Source: Akkermansiaceae bacterium
GTDB taxonomy: Bacteria; Verrucomicrobiota; Verrucomicrobiia; Verrucomicrobiales; Akkermansiaceae
DNA: 48,151 bases
Reading direction: 5' to 3'
NCBI GenBank assembly: GCA_013001695.1
Contig: JABDMC010000066.1
Location: forward strand, 1-48,151
In this document: positions 8,834 through 17,823 of the stretch, piece after piece
Layout: each line of letters begins with the position of its first letter
Numbering within the stretch: the stretch's first letter is position 1
The notes under the pieces: model-generated
The model's input: only the letters and a program-made list of their open reading frames with translations
What the model was told of the DNA's origin: nothing
Database searches by the model: none
Made by a program: the position numbers and the translations under genes

Positions 8834-11800
8834 ATGATTACCCCTACCGGCATGATGCGTGGCGCCTGGTTCGTGGTCCTCCTGTGGTCGACCGGGTCGG
8901 CCGGCCTCGCCGCCCCGCCCAACACCGAGACCACCCCCGGATCCCCGATGCCGGCCGCGGAGGCCGCGGCCACCATGCAGGTCCCGGACGGCTTCAAGGT
9001 CACCGTCTTTGCCGCCGAGCCGGACGTGCAGAACCCCATCGCCTGCTCGTGGGACAGCCGGGGCCGCCTCTGGATCGCGGAGAACTACACCTACGAGCGC
9101 CGCCGCGGCGTCGATCTCCCCGGCGACCTCCACGACCGGGTGCTGATCTTCGAGGACCGGGACAACGACGACGTCCACGACCAGCGCACCGTCTTCGCGG
9201 ACGGCCTCGATACGCTGACCAGCCTCGAGTGGTCGCCCGGCGGCCTCTACCTGATGTGCCCGCCGAACCTGCTCTTCATTCCCGACGCGGACCGCGACGA
9301 CCAGCCGGACGGGCCCGCCGAAGTCGTCCTCGACGGGTTCACCGAACCGTCCGCCAACAACCACAACTTCGCCAACGGCCTGCGCTGGGGACCGGACGGC
9401 TGGCTCTACGGCCGCTGCGGCGCATCCGCCCCGGGGGAAGTCGGCAGGCCGGGAACTCCCGCCGCGGACCGCATTCCCCTGCGCGGCACCATCTGGCGCT
9501 ACCACCCGCGCACCCGCGTCTTCGAGGCCCTCTCGTGCGGGTGCACCAACCCGTGGGGCCACGACTGGGACCGCCACGGCCAGCTTTTCTTCATCAACAC
9601 CGTGAACGGCCACTTCTGGCACCACATCACGGGCAACCACATGAAGCGCTCGCACACTATCGATCCGAACCCCCACAGCTACCAGCTCATGGATCACCAC
9701 GCCGACCACTGGCACTTCGACACGACCGGCGGCTGGGGGAAGTCGCGCCACGGAGCCGCCAACGAGTTCGGCGGGGGCCACGCCCACATCGGCATGATCA
9801 TTTACCAGGGCGACAACTGGCCGGAGGAATACCGGCACAATGTCTACACCGTCAACATGCACGGGAAGCGCATCAACCGCGAGATCCTCGAGCGCCGCGG
9901 CTCGGGGTACGTGGCGAAGCACGCCCCCGACTTTCTCATCGCGAAGGACCCCTTCTTCCGCGCCCTCGAGCTGACCACCGGCCCCGACGGCGGGGTCTTC
10001 CTCCTCGACTGGTCCGACACCGGCGAATGCCACGAGAACACGGGCGTGCACCGCACCAGCGGGCGCATCTACAAGATCACGCACTCCCGGGTCCGCAAGC
10101 CGGGCGGCGGGATCGCCGACAACCGCGTTTTATACCCCTATTGTTCCTCGCCCAACGCCTGGCATTACCGGATGAAGGTCCTGGAGATCCGCGATGATAT
10201 CCATCGCCTCGAGGACGCCGGGCCCGCGGGAGCACGCGATCTGCAGACCCTGCGGACGCGCATTCGCAGGCCATTCGAGTCCATCATGGTCGCGGGTGAC
10301 CCGGCCGTCCGGCTGCGTAAACTCTGGGCCCTCCACCAGTTCGGGGCCCTCGAACCGGAGGAACTTCCCGCGCTTCTCGGGGACCCCCGGGAGCATGTCC
10401 GGGTCTGGGCGATCCGCCTCCTCACCGATCACTTCCCGCTCGACACCGTCGAGGGAAAACGCCGCGAGATGGCGCCGGAAATTGTCTCCGCGATCCGACT
10501 CGCCTCCGAGTTTTCGCGAATGGCGGAAGACGACGGGAGCGCCCTCGTGCGCCTCACCCTCGCCTCGACCATGCAACGCCTCCCCCTGCGCCTGCGCACC
10601 GGGGTGGCGAAAGGCCTCGTGTCGCACCCCGGGGACGCCGGCGATCACAACCTTCCCCTCATGATCTGGTATGGCCTCGCTCCGGTCGCGGAGAAGTTTC
10701 CCGATGATCTCGTGGAAGTCGCGGCAGGGTGCGCCCTTCCGCTCGTCCGCAAGTTCATCGCGCGCCGCCTCGCGGAGGACATCGAGACAAACCCGAAGCC
10801 CATCGACGCGCTCCTCGCCATCGCCGCCGAGAAGCCGGCCGCCTTCCAGCGCGACATCCTCGCCGGCCTCACCGAAGCGTTCCGCGGGTGGCAGAAGGCC
10901 CCCGCCCCGGCCTCGTGGCCGAAATTGTCGGAGGCCGCCGCCAAATCGCCCGATCCCCACATCCGACAACCGGCCCGTGATCTGGCGGTCCTCTTCGGCG
11001 ACGGACGGGCCCTCGACGAGGTGAAGCGCATCGCCCTCGACGGCCGGGAACCGGTCGAAACCCGGAAGGCCGCCCTGCGATCGCTCATCAAGGCGCGGCA
11101 TCCGGAACTGAAGGAGATCTGCATGAAACTCGTGGAGACCCGCTTCCTCAACGCCGTCGCGGCGAAGGGCCTCACGCTCTTCGACGATCCCGCCGCCGCC
11201 GGGAAACTCGCCGGCAGCTTCAGGCGCTTCCACCACTCCGAGTACCACCTCGCCATCGAGGCCCTCGTCTCCCGCCCCGTGTTTGCCGCGGCCCTTCTCG
11301 ATCAGATCGCGGCCGGCAAGATCCCGCGTTCCCGCCTCACCGCCTTCCACGCCCGGCAGATCCGGTCGTTCCATGATGACGCCCTCACCGCGAAGCTTTC
11401 CGCGGTGTGGGGCGACCTGCGCGACACGCCCTCCGACAAGAAGAGGCTCATCGAGGTGCTCAAGCAGCAGCTCGATCTTCGGGCGCTCGCCGCCGCCGAT
11501 CTCGGGGAGGGCCGCAAGGTCTATAACCAGGTCTGCGCGAGCTGCCACAAGCTCCATGGCGAAGGGAAATCGATCGGCCCCGACCTCACCGGCTCGGGCC
11601 GCTCCAACCTCGACTACCTCCTCGGGAACATCATCGACCCCGGCGCGGAAGTCTCCGCCGACTACCGCATGACGGTCGTCACGTTGAAGGACGGGCGCAC
11701 CCTGAACGGCTTCATCCGCTCGCAGAACAAGAAGACCCTCACCCTCCAGACGATGACCGATGCGCAGACCCTCGCGAAGGAGCACATCGCCGGGCTCGAG

Positions 11801-11911
11801 CCCCTCCCGGTCTCGCTCATGCCGGCCGGCTTGCTCGATACCCTCACTTCCAAGCAACAGCGCGACCTCCTCGCCTACCTCATGCACCCCACCCAGGTCC
11901 CCTTGCCGTAG
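8834..11911 (+). CDS. PVC-type membrane-bound dehydrogenase with C-terminal haem-binding site
   Basis: 1025 residues, exported. Start at ATG 8834; ATG 8852 (MMRGAWFVVLLWSTGSAGLA) would also give a good signal peptide. Residues about 50-430 form a beta-propeller of the type named for Pirellula/Verrucomicrobium N-terminal domains (DGFKVTVFAAEPDVQNPIAC, RGRLWIAENYTY, TTGPDGGVFLLDWSDTGECH). Residues about 480-860 are HEAT-like helical repeats. Residues about 890-1025 hold a c-type cytochrome site, C901-A-S-C904-H905, then GPDLTGSGR, VVTLKDGRTLNGF and an LLAYL ending, the standard PVC haem domain. It probably oxidises a sugar or its derivative and passes electrons to an envelope acceptor; the substrate is not known for most of this family. 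It stands alone, with no apparent partner gene. Confidence 0.9.
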   Translation: MITPTGMMRGAWFVVLLWSTGSAGLAAPPNTETTPGSPMPAAEAAATMQVPDGFKVTVFAAEPDVQNPIACSWDSRGRLWIAENYTYERRRGVDLPGDLHDRVLIFEDRDNDDVHDQRTVFADGLDTLTSLEWSPGGLYLMCPPNLLFIPDADRDDQPDGPAEVVLDGFTEPSANNHNFANGLRWGPDGWLYGRCGASAPGEVGRPGTPAADRIPLRGTIWRYHPRTRVFEALSCGCTNPWGHDWDRHGQLFFINTVNGHFWHHITGNHMKRSHTIDPNPHSYQLMDHHADHWHFDTTGGWGKSRHGAANEFGGGHAHIGMIIYQGDNWPEEYRHNVYTVNMHGKRINREILERRGSGYVAKHAPDFLIAKDPFFRALELTTGPDGGVFLLDWSDTGECHENTGVHRTSGRIYKITHSRVRKPGGGIADNRVLYPYCSSPNAWHYRMKVLEIRDDIHRLEDAGPAGARDLQTLRTRIRRPFESIMVAGDPAVRLRKLWALHQFGALEPEELPALLGDPREHVRVWAIRLLTDHFPLDTVEGKRREMAPEIVSAIRLASEFSRMAEDDGSALVRLTLASTMQRLPLRLRTGVAKGLVSHPGDAGDHNLPLMIWYGLAPVAEKFPDDLVEVAAGCALPLVRKFIARRLAEDIETNPKPIDALLAIAAEKPAAFQRDILAGLTEAFRGWQKAPAPASWPKLSEAAAKSPDPHIRQPARDLAVLFGDGRALDEVKRIALDGREPVETRKAALRSLIKARHPELKEICMKLVETRFLNAVAAKGLTLFDDPAAAGKLAGSFRRFHHSEYHLAIEALVSRPVFAAALLDQIAAGKIPRSRLTAFHARQIRSFHDDALTAKLSAVWGDLRDTPSDKKRLIEVLKQQLDLRALAAADLGEGRKVYNQVCASCHKLHGEGKSIGPDLTGSGRSNLDYLLGNIIDPGAEVSADYRMTVVTLKDGRTLNGFIRSQNKKTLTLQTMTDAQTLAKEHIAGLEPLPVSLMPAGLLDTLTSKQQRDLLAYLMHPTQVPLP

Positions 11912-12160
11912 GCTGCGGGGCGATCCCCTTCGACCGTTCCGGAACGAACCTCGCGTCCCGGGCAGCGCCGCCACCGGCGCAAATCGTTCAATTCCCGTCG
12001 GTTGCGCGGCAGGGCGATTTCCCTCCGGATCCCGCCCCGCCTGTCACACATCCTCCCGGATCAAACCCGCTCCACCGCCTCGCGTCTTTCAGAAAAACAT
12101 CGATACAAAACTTTTCCTACTTCCGCGCAACATTCGCATCCGCGGTGCGTTTCTTCCCGC

Positions 12161-12604
12161 ATGAGAACCAAGCTCCTGATCACGCTTCTTGCGGTGGCCG
12201 CCACCTCCACGGTGGTGGCGAGCGGCATCCTCCCGGCTCCGCGCGTCGTGGAGGCCTCCGATTACGCCTTCGACGGAGCCGTCATCGTCACCTGGACATC
12301 CGTCCCCGGCGCCAAATCCTACCGCGTTTACCGGAACACCTCGGACGACTGGCTCGCCGCCAACGAGATCGGTGTCACCTCCGACACCGCCTTCATCGAC
12401 CCCGTCACCTCCCGCCACGACGGCCAGGCCTGCTACTACTGGATCGCGGCGGAAGCCGGCCTCGCGGTCAGCCCGATCAGCGACACCGCCGTCGGCCATC
12501 CCGGGGTCCTGCGCCCCGGCGCCTCCAAGCCCAACACCGCCCGCCTGCGCCAGAACTTCCGCCGCCTCCGCGGCCTCCTGAAGCAATCGCGCCCCTCGGA
12601 GTGA
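12161..12604 (+). CDS. Small exported fibronectin type III-like protein
   Basis: 147 residues. ATG 12161 opens a signal peptide (MRTKLLITLLAVAATSTVVA). Residues about 25-120 look like one fibronectin type III-like domain: DGAVIVTWTSVPGAKSYRVY is the usual Trp/Tyr strand pair, followed by a CYYWIAAE strand. The C-terminal 30 residues are basic and Arg-rich (RLRQNFRRLRGLLKQSR) and may form an amphipathic helix. No Shine-Dalgarno is seen. Function unknown; it is not obviously part of an operon with the dehydrogenase 249 bp upstream. The gap downstream holds two large palindromes. Confidence 0.75.
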   Translation: MRTKLLITLLAVAATSTVVASGILPAPRVVEASDYAFDGAVIVTWTSVPGAKSYRVYRNTSDDWLAANEIGVTSDTAFIDPVTSRHDGQACYYWIAAEAGLAVSPISDTAVGHPGVLRPGASKPNTARLRQNFRRLRGLLKQSRPSE

Positions 12605-12623
12605 ACTCCTCCCCGACGCACAA

Positions 12624-12643
12624 CATCGTTGACGTTAACGATG
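12624..12643. promoter_or_regulatory. LacI-family-like operator, site 1
   Basis: A 20-bp inverted repeat, CATCGTTGACGTTAACGATG, symmetric about a central C-G step with one mismatched pair. The core TCGTTGACGTTAACGA differs by one base from the type sequence TCGTTAACGTTAACGA expected of LacI/GalR-family operators. It lies just after the stop codon of the fibronectin-like gene. No regulator gene is in the window. Confidence 0.4.
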
Positions 12644-12691
12644 GCATGCGTCGCCCGGAGAGCCGGTGAGGGACCCGGGGTGAATCTCCCG

Positions 12692-12733
12692 CCCCTCCCT
12701 TAATTCGTGAACGTTCACGATTTAAGGGAGGGG
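12692..12733. promoter_or_regulatory. 42-bp palindrome containing LacI-like operator, site 2
   Basis: Two 21-base arms meet without a loop and match at 20 of 21 positions (the exception is T12704 against T12721). The centre is the perfect 16-bp palindrome TCGTGAACGTTCACGA (12705-12720), flanked on both sides by CCCCTCCCTTAA/TTAAGGGAGGGG-like arms. It lies between two convergent genes. A terminator is less likely because no T-run follows on either strand and there is no loop; the core fits a LacI-family operator better. Its centre lies 79 bp from that of site 1. Confidence 0.45.
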
Positions 12734-12765
12734 GTGTGGCCCCCGCTCTGACCGGGTCACTTCTG

Positions 12766-13995
12766 CTACCCCGCGGGGTTTTCGTACCAGATCACGCCGA
12801 GCCCGCGGCTCTTGGGTCCGTCGTTTTCCTCGCAGGTGAGCACGTCGAGATCACCGTCGCCGTCGAGGTCGAGCAACTCGAGGCGGTCGAACTTGCTCCC
12901 GCGCTCCCGGCCGCTCACGGGATGCCACGTCCACTCCGCATCGAGCGACTGCCCCGCCCGCGAGAAGCATGCCACCCCGTGCCTGCCCTCCGCCATCCCG
13001 CAGGACACGGCCACGTCGAGTTGCCCGTCCCCATCGATGTCGCCCAGGCCCGCGGCCTTGGCGCGGCCCATCCCGAATTTCTTCAGGCGGATCGAACTCT
13101 CGGCCCACTTGCGGCCCGATTGGTCGAGGCGCCTCGCCACCACCACGACCGACTCCCGCGCGTAGGCCCCGAAGACAACGTCTTCCAACCCGTCGCCGTC
13201 GAGATCCCCGGCATCGAGGAACATGTAGTTGGTCCCCTTCTCCTCCGATCGTGACACGAGGTGGCTCTTCCACGGCATCCGCTGCAACTCGCCCGGCCCC
13301 GGATTCTCCAGCCAGCGGACCGCGGCGTCCGCTCCCTTCCGGTCCGAGATGAGGACATCATCATCGCCGTCCCCGTCCATGTCGCGGGAGCGGATCGACA
13401 TCACCCACCCCACCGGTCCGATCGGGTGGTAACGATATGCGCCGGTCTGCCGGCCGTCCTCCGGCGCCTCGAACCAGCCGATTTCCGCGGCGCGGCCCTT
13501 TCCGCCGGCCACGAGGTCGATCCCGTGCCTCCCATCGACCTGCATGGGCACCGCGAACATCCACATCATCCGTCCCTGCGATGCCGGGAGAGCCTCGGTC
13601 TGCCACGCATCCCCGTCCCGCAGGCGCTTCCCGTCCGCCGGCCCCCAATGCACGAAAATCGATTTCGTCCTTCCTTCACAGCAACTCACCACGTCGAGGC
13701 GCCCGTCACCGTCGAGGTCGACAAACATGGCGTCCTCCACGTGCGGCGTCTTCCCGACCGTCACCGCCGGCCACGCCTCGCGGGCCTTCTCCGGCCCGGG
13801 GTTCAGGCAAACCCGCGTGAACCCGCCTTCTTCCCATCCCGTCACCACGTCCGGCCGCCCGTCCCGGTCGACATCCCCGAGACGCACCCCGTCCGCCCCG
13901 CTCGAGAAGTCGTCGATCCCGTGCCGCGTCCACGATTCCTCCCCCCCGGCGGCGGCCAGCGTGGCCGCCAATGCAAGCATGACGCGCCTCCTCAT
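12766..13995 (-). CDS. Exported FG-GAP/VCBS-repeat beta-propeller protein
   Basis: 409 residues. ATG 13995 opens a signal peptide (MRRRVMLALAATLAAAGG). Six copies of a calcium-binding FG-GAP/VCBS loop can be counted (DVDRDGRPDVVTG, DLDGDGRLDVVSC, DMDGDGDDDVLIS, DLDGDGLEDVVFG, DIDGDGQLDVAVS, DLDGDGDLDVLTC), each followed by a WxxNPG- or WxxAP-like strand. Together they should fold as an integrin-type seven-bladed propeller. The protein probably binds rather than cleaves; it could hold glycan or partner enzymes at the cell surface. It lies 4 bp downstream of the CE15 esterase gene and is the last gene of a tightly coupled (-) operon. Confidence 0.88.
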   Translation of the reverse strand: MRRRVMLALAATLAAAGGEESWTRHGIDDFSSGADGVRLGDVDRDGRPDVVTGWEEGGFTRVCLNPGPEKAREAWPAVTVGKTPHVEDAMFVDLDGDGRLDVVSCCEGRTKSIFVHWGPADGKRLRDGDAWQTEALPASQGRMMWMFAVPMQVDGRHGIDLVAGGKGRAAEIGWFEAPEDGRQTGAYRYHPIGPVGWVMSIRSRDMDGDGDDDVLISDRKGADAAVRWLENPGPGELQRMPWKSHLVSRSEEKGTNYMFLDAGDLDGDGLEDVVFGAYARESVVVVARRLDQSGRKWAESSIRLKKFGMGRAKAAGLGDIDGDGQLDVAVSCGMAEGRHGVACFSRAGQSLDAEWTWHPVSGRERGSKFDRLELLDLDGDGDLDVLTCEENDGPKSRGLGVIWYENPAG

Positions 13996-13999
13996 GACC

Positions 14000-15283
14000 T
14001 CACTGCTTCACCGGCATCCAGCGGTCTGCAAAGTCGAGGTAGTGCCGCCAATCCCACTCGGTGATGTCGTGCCTTCCGGTCCGGAGGTGATAGCGCATCA
14101 CCCTCCCGGCGGGCCGGCCCGGCGCCGGCTGCTCGTCGACCCCGAGGGGATCGTCATGGTAGAGGGCGTAGACCGGCGCCGCGTGCCTCAAGGCCAGGAA
14201 CTCCCCCTTCGGATCCGCCCAGCGGTCGCCGGTGGCGCTCGCCACGTACACCGGGCGCGGCGCGATCAGGGCGATCAGCTGATGCTGATCGACCGGAAGC
14301 TCCCCCTCGTTTTCGTTGTAGCGGCGGAAGTTCGTGCAGAACCAGTGCGGGAAGCTCGTGTTGATGCGTCCCACCGTCTCGCCCACGGCCCGCTTGCTCA
14401 AGGCCGCGCCGCCGCACCCGGAGTTGTTCGAGATGACCATCGCGAAGCGCTCGTCGTTGGCCCCCGCCCACAAGGCGGTCTTGCCGAGCCGCGAGTGTCC
14501 GATCACCGCCACGCGCCCGGCATCGACTTCCTCGATCTCCCCCAGCACATCCAGGAGGCGGCTCAGGCCCCACGCCCATCCCGCGACGGTCCCCCAACTG
14601 TCGCCGGTGCGCTCACCGGGAAACATCCCGTGCACGCCATTCTTGAAGCCATCGTCGAAATCCGGGTCGATGTCCCCGCAGCACGCCGTCGCGAGGGCGT
14701 AGCCCCGCTCCACGAGCATCTTGGCCGGCCAGCGTGTCGCCCCGTCGCCGCGCGACGCCTCGGTGGCGCGGTGGTCCTTCACGGCTTGGCCGCGCCCGAT
14801 GATGTAGCCGTCCTCCATCGTGATGTCCGGATCGGGCTCCACGAGCTGGTTCCCCCGAAAGTTCAGCCCGAGGAAGGCCGGGGAGGGGCCCGCGGCCTTC
14901 TTCGGGACGTAGAGGAGCATCCGGATTTCCGGGCCGCCCTCCGTTCCGAAGCGGACGAGATACTCCCGCCGCACCGCGGTTCCCCCGAGGGCCTCGGTAT
15001 TCTCCTTGGCGACGGTCCAGGTGAGCTTCGGCGCATCACCCGCCGGCACCCGCCCGTAGACGTGCGTGCGAAAGAGCTCCAGGGTCCGCGGCCGCCCGGA
15101 TTCTTCCCACTCCGCGGCGGTGGCCGCCTTCCCGCCGCCTCCCGGCGCCAGCGGGTCCGCCAGTTCGTAGGGCGGCACCTTGGCTTCATCGTAGTTCGGC
15201 ACGAACTTCTTCTCGGCCGCGCCCGCGCTCATCGCACCGGCCAGCATGCACGCCACCCCGCCCATTGTAAGCAAGCAATTCAT
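14000..15283 (-). CDS. CE15 glucuronoyl (methyl)esterase
   Basis: 427 residues, exported. ATG 15283 is chosen because it starts one base after the upstream stop and opens a signal peptide (MNCLLTMGGVACMLAGAMSA). The CE15 hallmarks are plain: nucleophile motif G262-H-S264-R-L-G, then SNNSGCGGAALSKR, FPHWFCTNFRRY, DQHQLIALIAPRPVYVASA and WADPKGEFLA, with the catalytic His in GRHDITEWDW. Family members split esters between 4-O-methyl-glucuronic acid of xylan and lignin or other alcohols; bacterial members have wider uses. Position 263 is His, where fungal enzymes have Cys; bacterial members vary here. It is coupled to the sulfatase-DUF1080 fusion (1-bp gap) and the FG-GAP gene (4-bp gap). Confidence 0.93.
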   Translation of the reverse strand: MNCLLTMGGVACMLAGAMSAGAAEKKFVPNYDEAKVPPYELADPLAPGGGGKAATAAEWEESGRPRTLELFRTHVYGRVPAGDAPKLTWTVAKENTEALGGTAVRREYLVRFGTEGGPEIRMLLYVPKKAAGPSPAFLGLNFRGNQLVEPDPDITMEDGYIIGRGQAVKDHRATEASRGDGATRWPAKMLVERGYALATACCGDIDPDFDDGFKNGVHGMFPGERTGDSWGTVAGWAWGLSRLLDVLGEIEEVDAGRVAVIGHSRLGKTALWAGANDERFAMVISNNSGCGGAALSKRAVGETVGRINTSFPHWFCTNFRRYNENEGELPVDQHQLIALIAPRPVYVASATGDRWADPKGEFLALRHAAPVYALYHDDPLGVDEQPAPGRPAGRVMRYHLRTGRHDITEWDWRHYLDFADRWMPVKQ

Positions 15284-15284
15284 T

Positions 15285-17705
15285 CTAGTGGATTTCCCTG
15301 ATACGGATCTTCCGGAACCGGTGCAGCCCGCCCTTTCCGTGGTGCTGCAACGCCACCGCCCCGCGGGAAAACTTCTCGTCACGCACGTCGGCGGTGAGGA
15401 CGCCGTTCACCCAGGTCCGGATGCGGTCAGCTTCCGCCCGGATGCGAATCGCGTTCCATTCCTCCGGCTGGAAACAATCGCCGGCCATTTCCCGGAAGCG
15501 TTTCTTCTCGGCGGCGCCCTTCGGCCAGACCCACCCCGAACCGATCGCGTAGATCATCCCGGTCTCCTTCCCCGCCACCTCGCACTGGTATCCCCGCGGC
15601 TTTCCCTTCGCCGCCACGCACCGGAAGCCGATTCCCGAGTTGTACTTGTCCGGCGGCATCTTCACCTCGGCCTGCAGCTCGAAGTCGGCGAACTGCCTGC
15701 CGTGCAGGAGCCAGAGGTTTTTTCCTTCCGCCAGGATCCGGATCTCGCCGTCCTTCGCCTCGACCCGGCCATCCGCCAACGCCGTCCACCCCTCGAGGCT
15801 CTCGCCGTCGAACAACGGCACCCACTCGCCGGTGTTCTCCCCGTCCGCCCTTGCCCGCTCGAGGAACGCCTGCGCCGCAAAGCCGATGAACATGGCGAGG
15901 TCCTGCTCGCCCGAGGCCACCACCGTGGCGGGAAGGTCCGGCGGCCGGATCTTGTGCGCCCGCGCGAGGGCCTTCTCCATCGCCGGAACCGCCCCGCGGG
16001 CCGCCGCGCCAAGCAACTCGATGGCGCGCGCCGCATACAGCACCGTGGTGAGATCCGCCGATTCCAGTTCCGCCGTCAGAACCGGCAGGGCCTTCTTCAT
16101 TTCGCCCCGGCGGGCGAGGGCGTCCGCGGCGGCGATGCGCACCGCCGCCGACTTCCACCCGAGTTGTTCCTGCAACTGCCTGTGCTCCGCCTCCGACAGC
16201 TGCGGCTGCTGATTCGCGGCGATTGCCGCCCAGTAACCGCCGATCGCCCGCGGGTCGAGCAGGCGCTCCGCGGCCGGGTTGTCGCCGCGCCGCGACTCCC
16301 ACGGCGTCGTCCCCTTCGCGAGCTTCCACATCTCGATCTCCGGCACGTCCCCGAGATCCCTCGTGTCCCGCATGTGCTTCTGCAGGGCGCGCCGCATGAG
16401 GTTCCGGGTCCCGCGCGAGGCCGCCTCCCCGGCAAGGTTGACGAGGTTGTGCGGGTCGGCCTCGCAGTCGTACAGTTCCTCCGGCGGCCGCGTCGGCCCC
16501 GCGAACTGCCATTGCGCCGCGGTCATTTCGGCCCGGTCGGTCAACCGGTAGAATTCATGACGGATCTCGCCGCCGTCCGGCCAGGCCGTCGGCTGGTTGT
16601 AGCCGAGGTGCGGCATGTAGTTCTTGATGTAGAGGAACCGCTTGTCCCGCACCGACCGGGCCATGTCGATGGCCTCGTCGACGCGGTCGCGGTGCCCGAA
16701 GACGAAGCTGCGCGGCGGGCCGGCCTCATCGCCGAGAAACGCCACGCCCTGCATGTAGTCCGGAATCGGCGCCCCCGCGAGGCTGAGGACCGTCGGCGCG
16801 AAATCCACGAAGCTCACCAGGCGGCCGACCGGTTCCCCGGGCTTCGCCGGGGCGAGGCGGGCGAACTTTTCCGGAAAGCGCACCAGCAGCGGCACGTGCA
16901 TGCCGCTGTCGAAAAGCGCCCGCTTGTGCCGCGGCATCCCGGACCCGTGGTCGGAATAGAAAAAGACGATCGTGTCGTCCGCGAGACCGTCGTCGTCGAG
17001 TTGCTTCAGGATCGCCCCGACCTCCTTGTCCATCGCCGTGACGCAATCGTAATAGCGGGCCACCGTTTTGCGCACCACGGGCGTGTCGACGTAGTAGGGC
17101 GGCAGGGGCACCTTGGCGGGATCGTGAATCTCGTCCGGTGACAGGCGGCCCTGCACCTCCGCCACGAAGCGCTCATGGGGCCAGACCATCGTGCGGCTCT
17201 GGTGGGAGGTCATGAGGTTGAAGGTGCTGAAGAACGGCTTCGACTTCTCCGGCCTCATCCGCCAATGCGCCTCGGCGCTGCTCTCGTTCCACGACTCCTT
17301 CACGATCCGCTCCCAACTCGCGGTGTTGTAGTCCGTCTTGACGTTGTTGGTCGTGAAATACCCCGCCTCCCTGCGCAGGATCGCCGGGAAGCCCGTCATG
17401 AACTCCGGGATCGGGAAGGACGACCGCATCTGCATCGTCCCCAGCGACGGCGCGTAGCAGCCGGTGATCAGGCACGAGCGCGACGGCGAACACACCGGGG
17501 CGGTCGCAAAGGCACGCGTGTAGCGCACGCTTTCCTCCGCGAGCCGGTCGATGTGCGGCGTGGTGGCGAAATCATCGCCATAGCACCCGAGGGTGGCGCT
17601 CATGTCCTCGGCCGTGATCCAGAGGATGTTCGGGCGGGCCCCGCCGCCCACCGCCGCGAGCCCCGTGCCGGAGATCAGGATGGCGAGAAGGAAGAGGCGC
17701 ATCAT
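15285..17705 (-). CDS. Sulfatase-HEAT-DUF1080 fusion protein
   Basis: 806 residues, exported. Start at ATG 17705 (ATG 17702 is the next codon) with signal peptide MMRLFLLAILISGTGLAAVG. Residues about 24-460 are an S1 sulfatase: motif C72-S-P-S-R-SCLITG, second metal-site region FFYSDHGSGMPRHK; the first metal pair is Glu-Asp (TAEDMS). Residues about 520-600 are short HEAT-like helices (VRIAAADALARRGEMKKALP). Residues about 626-806 form a DUF1080/3-keto-disaccharide-hydrolase-type jelly roll (WVPLFDGESLEGW, NSGIGFRC, WNAIRIRAEADRIRTWVNG). Sulfatase and DUF1080 domains usually sit on separate proteins, so one chain may combine sulfate removal with carbohydrate binding or cleavage. It is coupled to the CE15 gene by a 1-bp gap. 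Confidence 0.9.
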   Translation of the reverse strand: MMRLFLLAILISGTGLAAVGGGARPNILWITAEDMSATLGCYGDDFATTPHIDRLAEESVRYTRAFATAPVCSPSRSCLITGCYAPSLGTMQMRSSFPIPEFMTGFPAILRREAGYFTTNNVKTDYNTASWERIVKESWNESSAEAHWRMRPEKSKPFFSTFNLMTSHQSRTMVWPHERFVAEVQGRLSPDEIHDPAKVPLPPYYVDTPVVRKTVARYYDCVTAMDKEVGAILKQLDDDGLADDTIVFFYSDHGSGMPRHKRALFDSGMHVPLLVRFPEKFARLAPAKPGEPVGRLVSFVDFAPTVLSLAGAPIPDYMQGVAFLGDEAGPPRSFVFGHRDRVDEAIDMARSVRDKRFLYIKNYMPHLGYNQPTAWPDGGEIRHEFYRLTDRAEMTAAQWQFAGPTRPPEELYDCEADPHNLVNLAGEAASRGTRNLMRRALQKHMRDTRDLGDVPEIEMWKLAKGTTPWESRRGDNPAAERLLDPRAIGGYWAAIAANQQPQLSEAEHRQLQEQLGWKSAAVRIAAADALARRGEMKKALPVLTAELESADLTTVLYAARAIELLGAAARGAVPAMEKALARAHKIRPPDLPATVVASGEQDLAMFIGFAAQAFLERARADGENTGEWVPLFDGESLEGWTALADGRVEAKDGEIRILAEGKNLWLLHGRQFADFELQAEVKMPPDKYNSGIGFRCVAAKGKPRGYQCEVAGKETGMIYAIGSGWVWPKGAAEKKRFREMAGDCFQPEEWNAIRIRAEADRIRTWVNGVLTADVRDEKFSRGAVALQHHGKGGLHRFRKIRIREIH

Positions 17706-17823
17706 GCCACCGGCAAGGGGATGGGAAATGCCCCCGCGCCGCAAGGAGAAAGGCCGGGGAGACGCCCCGGAAGGCGGCCACGGATACGGCCGATGGCCGC
17801 CGCCCTCCCCCGATCGTCCCCGT

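Noticed and set aside
12692-12733. Bidirectional terminator
   Set aside because: There is no loop and no T-run on either side, and the central 16 bp fit an operator better.
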